Shown here one piece after another: positions 60,340 to 64,000 of a stretch of 64,000 nt of DNA. The position numbers were made by a program, and so were the translations under genes. Under the pieces are notes generated by a model. The model had not been told where the DNA came from and searched no databases. It worked only from the letters and a program-made list of their open reading frames with translations. Numbering within the stretch: the first letter of the stretch is position 1; every line of letters starts with the position of its first letter. The DNA comes from Torreya grandis (Eukaryota; Streptophyta; Pinopsida; Cupressales; Taxaceae): the NCBI GenBank assembly GCA_037957365.1, contig JARHVA010003637.1, positions 1,350,001 to 1,414,000 on the forward strand, written 5' to 3'.

Positions 60340-60720
60340 CAAGAGACGAAGAATTTCTTTAGACAAAATGTCCGAATGAATTCCTTCAAAAATTTTGTTC
60401 GAAGAAATCCTTTAGAATAAAATCTCATGACATAAAAAAAAGGATTAAGGCAAAGGTAGGAAAATGATTTCTTTCAGACTTTTTTCTGAAGAAATTCCTT
60501 CAGATAAAAAGTCTAAAGAAATTTAGGAAAAGCAACAGGAAAAAACCCAAAGAAGAATTCCAAAGGAAAGGAAGTGATCGAGATAATTCTTGCAAACACT
60601 TTGTCCATAGGAAAATGGCCAAAAGGAAAAGTCCAAATGAAGGCAAAATAGAAGGAAAGATATCCTTTAGACATTTTGTCTAAAGGATTTCTTTTAGACA
60701 AAAGCCTAAAGAAATTTAGC
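60340..60720. repeat. Dispersed CTTTAGACA / TGTCTAAAG palindromic motifs
   Basis: At least six partial copies, including a perfect 11-bp inverted repeat with a 3-base loop (60663-60673 and 60677-60687). Also TTCCTTCAGA and TCAGACTTTT variants. Located upstream of the F TATA box, so probably U3 of LTR-F. Confidence 0.7.
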
Positions 60721-62128
60721 TGCCAATATAATGAGGACCCAACTAAGACAAAAGCCTGACCAAAACAAAAATGCTGAAGGAATTTCCAAGGAGGGTGACG
60801 AGACTGAAGACATCAAAATAAAGCATGGTGAACTAGCCATTGGAAGTTCAAACACCCAGTGATAGGTGCACAGATGTCAAATTTAAGGTGGTGAAATAGT
60901 TATTGATTTTGAAAAGCTTAAGGACATGCCACGAGTGAACTCAGTGACCCACTGAGAAGATGGCCCTCGAGGGCTGAAGGAGATAGAAAAGACAAAGCCA
61001 AGAAGAGACAAAAGAGCTAAGCATAGAAATGGACAAAATAGCCTAGGTGGAAAAGGGGAGGTGAGTTATTATACCAATTGACCTAGTTTCCACCAAGTGG
61101 TCATCAAGGAGTGCAAACAGTGAATGGCATGACCTATTTTCTCCACTTTGCATTTATGAGTAGACAAACTATGTGAATATCTTGAAGGAGCAGTCTTGTT
61201 TATAGAAAAAGATGTGCAACCCATGCTTTCACATTAATGTTTGAATGTCAAAGTCAAGACCAGCGATTACATAGCTTGGTTCTAGCAGGCCTCTTCTAGA
61301 AGGATGATATCAGCAACAATGACTTCCTTTTCTCGATGCTCTCAATGCACATGGGACAACTTGTAAAAAAGGTGCCAAAGTCTTTTCCAAAGGGGCACTT
61401 TTACTTCATCTCTCTCTATATATTTTAAACTTCTCATTTGAGAAAATATCTCTTAGCCTGTAAGGTAAAACTCTGCCCAAAAAATCTCTTGATTTGTAAG
61501 GCAGAGCTCTATCGGATTTTACCTTGAATCAAGACTTAGAAATTTTTTACCTCCATTTGAACTTGAACTCATGCATATGTCTATGTTTTCATTTTCTATT
61601 AAGTCATTTTATTTTATGCTTTCATAGAATGATTACAACATGTCTAGTGCATTTTGAAGTTTCTTCTTTTACAGGTCTGCCAAAAATGTCTACAGCAGAG
61701 TATAGGCACATGTGAATAGGCTACCATAGTGTGTCTTAGAACACCTCTAGTAGTTATTCCTCCCTGTATCTCCATAGACCCCTGACTCACTGATACAAAA
61801 GAGTTTCCCATATCAATTGAAGTATATGCTAGCTTGTTTTTGGTGTAAAGTGCAAGTTCAAGCTAAGTAGATCAAACTTTTTTGGTGTATCACCATTTTT
61901 GTTTAGGTTCTATTTTTCACCATCCTTCTCCCTTTTCAACTCCCCCTTTTCATTTATTTGTTAGCAGTAGGAAATCTAAGACCTCAAAGATACATCAAAG
62001 GGAGATAGCCCTTATCTAGAGACTCTCCCCCCAGTTTTGCCAGACCCACAGGCAAGAGGGGAGTTTCCATTTTGATGCATGGAAGATAGGAGCCTAGCCT
62101 CCCATGAAGGGTGCAATCTATTGTGTCA
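60720..62128 (+). repeat. LTR-F, 3' portion (left edge not found)
   Basis: TATA box at 61417 and an LTR end at about 62128 (GTGTCA) directly before a PBS. Starting point unknown and may lie anywhere between 59359 and about 60770; no second copy is in the window. Confidence 0.55.
61417..61424 (+). promoter_or_regulatory. TATA box of LTR-F
   Basis: TATATATT within CTCTCTATATATTTTAAAC, about 710 bp before the PBS. Followed by TGTAAGGTAAAACTCTG and TGTAAGGCAGAGCTCT, a short direct repeat. Confidence 0.5.
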
Positions 62129-62133
62129 ATATT

Positions 62134-62157
62134 TTTTGGCATGTCCAGTGGGACCAA
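62134..62157 (+). other. Primer-binding site region of F
   Basis: TTTTGGCATGTCCAGTGGGA followed by CCAAG. Shares GCATG and GTGGGACC with the A2 PBS region (32250-32272) and lies next to an LTR end. Confidence 0.65.
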
Positions 62158-64000
62158 GTTTTTTACACTCAATAAAGTTCTAAGATTGGTGTTAGTCTTG
62201 TTATAGTAGAATGAACCACTAATACAGCACCTAACCTTTAATTAGGTGATTGTGGGACAAGTTTTGTCCCAAGAGTTAAATAATTTTGGGTGTGTCCTTC
62301 AACCAACTAGCCTTTAGAGGCTTTTTCATCAAAACTAATGGTGACTTTGAGTTGAATCAGTTGGTTAAGTAGTCTAGGTGCCATCAAGAAATCTCATTTT
62401 TTGTATGTATAATCCCTTTACCTAGAATCATAGGCCTTGTATTCCTTCATATAACTTTGATCAAGCTCAAGTTTTTTATGGAATCACCTCAAGCAGCTCT
62501 CCTAGTTGCCCTTCAACAATAAGGGAAGTAGCACTGGAGTTTGAGAAGTAGGCGATGGAGATAGATAGATCGAATGAGTAGTATAGATATTAGCAAGAGT
62601 TGATGTACAAGGAATGTTTATTTAGGCAAGCTCAGGCCTTACAATCCATATAAGAGGAGGTAGAAAAATGGAAAATTCCATTAATTTAAGATAGTCATCC
62701 TTGTGTGCTCCCTCCTATTCTAAATAAATCCCCCTCTTATGCACGAAATCCTTTATACTAGATAGCACTTGCTCACTCTAGCTCATCTAATGGATTGATC
62801 ACTCCTGCTCTTAACCCCTTACACCTAGCTTTCAAACATCAAAAGGCATTAGAGAAAGCTCTCATGGAAATGAACCTTCTCAATTCCTTAGAATATAAAT
62901 CCTCCTTTGAAGGAAATACCATGAACCATCACATCTCTATTGAAGCAGCTCTTCTTGTACATGAGCAGACCCTTCCTAGTCTTCTTCAACCTCCTCAAGT
63001 CTCTCAACATGATGTCTAGATTCTAAATTGGAGGAGGGAATGTCATGAACCAGCTTAGGAACTTGAAGAGGATAAATTTACTCCCTATTCACAAATGGAA
63101 AATTCCAATCCCAAGGTCATGAGTTAGAAGCAAATAATTGAATCATGGGGCAGGAAGAAGGAGGAGAAAGGTTTTGCTCAAAACCTTGAAGAAGGTGAAG
63201 CTTCTCCTACTCATCGTGATGATGATGTTGACCTCTAAGAAAGGCTCTTCCAAGAAAATATAGTTAGGAGAATTGTAGAGTTGGAGTCTAGAGCGAGATT
63301 CCTCAGCCAATGTGTGATGGATGGTTCAGACCAAATAGTAGATTCCATGTCTAAACACACCCCATATACACACCTCCAAGAAAGATATCAGACCACATCT
63401 GATATAGATGAAGTGCTAACCAAATTGAAAGAGGAGAATCATTTAATTCTAGCTCAAGGACTGCTTCTTCTTCCACATGGTTTTAATCATCAGTCTTCCA
63501 CTTCATCCCTTCTCAAGGAAGAACCTATTTTTCAAGAGGTGAGTGAAGAGCAAAAGATCCAATTTGCAGTAGTCTAAGAGGCTATCATGAGCAAAGGAAA
63601 TCATCATGGATGCTCCCTCTAAAGACATCATCAGCAATGGAGAAGATGTGGGTCATGCATGCATGTAGATGTTCTAGCAATATGAAGAGGAACATAAGCA
63701 TGGTGAGCTCTCTCCCCCCTTGTTTGATGAACTTCCTTGTTGCTTCGATGAGGAGGATGACCATGCCATGGAGCCTAAGTTAGAGGAGGATCAGATGAAT
63801 GTCTTTGAATAATTAGAGACTCTGATCCTTTAGTAGGAATAGGAGAGGCTTGTCCATCTTGAGGATAGCTTTGAAGAAGAGAGCTTTGGACAAAAGGGTG
63901 ATGTTCTATGGGATGAGCAATTAGTTTGTGATTCCATTTCAAACATCACAATAGTCACCCTTCTTTAAGAAAGCCATGAGGGAGCAGAAGATGATTTTGA
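62158..64000 (+). mobile_element. Element F interior (Tat-like, 5' part; runs off the window)
   Basis: After the PBS comes a leader and, from about 62480, a decayed charged polypeptide region: frames 62795-63019 (LAFKHQKALEKALMEMNLLN, SIEAALLVHEQTLPSLLQPP), 63281-63577 (EVLTKLKEENHLILAQGLLL, EEPIFQEVSEEQKIQ) and an acidic frame near 63720-63830 (LFDELPCCFDEEDDHAMEPK). No catalytic or capsid motif is recognised. Acidic, Gln/Glu-rich, stop-interrupted; probably the first open region of a Tat-type element. Could instead be unrelated decayed DNA. Confidence 0.5.

Noticed and set aside
62795..63577. Possible host gene encoding an acidic, Leu-rich protein
   Set aside because: Interrupted by stops, directly downstream of an LTR end and PBS, no splice structure that I can support; better read as the interior of element F.

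Overview
Organism and content: AT-rich, intron-free, CpG-poor nuclear DNA of a seed plant with a very large, repeat-packed genome. The style of the elements (LTRs of 2 to 4.4 kb, several Ty3/gypsy Tat-like lineages, deep nesting, heavy nonsense decay) suggests a gymnosperm, but this is an inference from style, not a species call. I see no host protein-coding gene, tRNA or rRNA. Essentially the whole window is LTR retrotransposons and their debris; every recognisable protein domain is retroviral-type (gag, aspartic protease, reverse transcriptase, RNase H, integrase, chromodomain) and every coding region is broken by stops or frameshifts. I name the elements A to I for reference. Layout: 1-1033 is the downstream part of a long terminal repeat called LTR-B. 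At 1034-11334 lies A1, a minus-strand Tat-like remnant (3' LTR plus the end of integrase). Its LTR is split by G (2118-9268), a minus-strand Copia element that keeps gag and protease but has no integrase, reverse transcriptase or RNase H. Inside the gag of G sits a 971-bp unit in two full copies plus a partial third; each full unit carries a 727-bp Copia-type LTR (H) and its primer-binding site. An inverted LTR-B follows at 11335-12915. Then comes D, a plus-strand Tat-like element (gag 15041, protease about 18000, truncated RT to about 20490) ending in a polypurine tract and LTR-B2 at 22140. LTR-B2 is interrupted at 23726 by A2 (23726-33989), the best preserved element: two LTRs, a perfect 5-bp target duplication ATAAA, a PBS and the minus-strand order gag, protease, RNase H-like domain, RT, RNase H, integrase. 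From 33995 to about 46100 lie two related minus-strand gag-protease units (C1, C2) without a polymerase, with three copies of a roughly 1.2-kb upstream repeat R. At 46130-47282 is the end of a minus-strand chromovirus (I). E (47283-59358) is a plus-strand chromovirus with a 4.4-kb 5' LTR, iMet-type PBS, gag-pol with chromodomain, polypurine tract, and a 3' LTR cut off at about 59358. The last 4.6 kb holds repeats, then an LTR end and PBS of a further Tat-like element F (PBS 62134-62157) whose internal region runs off the window. How the parts relate: the layers give a relative history. G and H are younger than A1; A2 is younger than the DNA it split; B-A junctions at exactly the same nucleotide in A1 and A2 mean this junction was copied as a block rather than made twice. 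The most unusual points are the RNase H-like domain upstream of RT in A2, the 99.7% identical 971-bp LTR-bearing tandem with CpG-rich palindromes, the inverted junction at 11334/11335, and the homologous LTR microsatellite that reads (AC)n in one LTR of E and (GT)n in the other.
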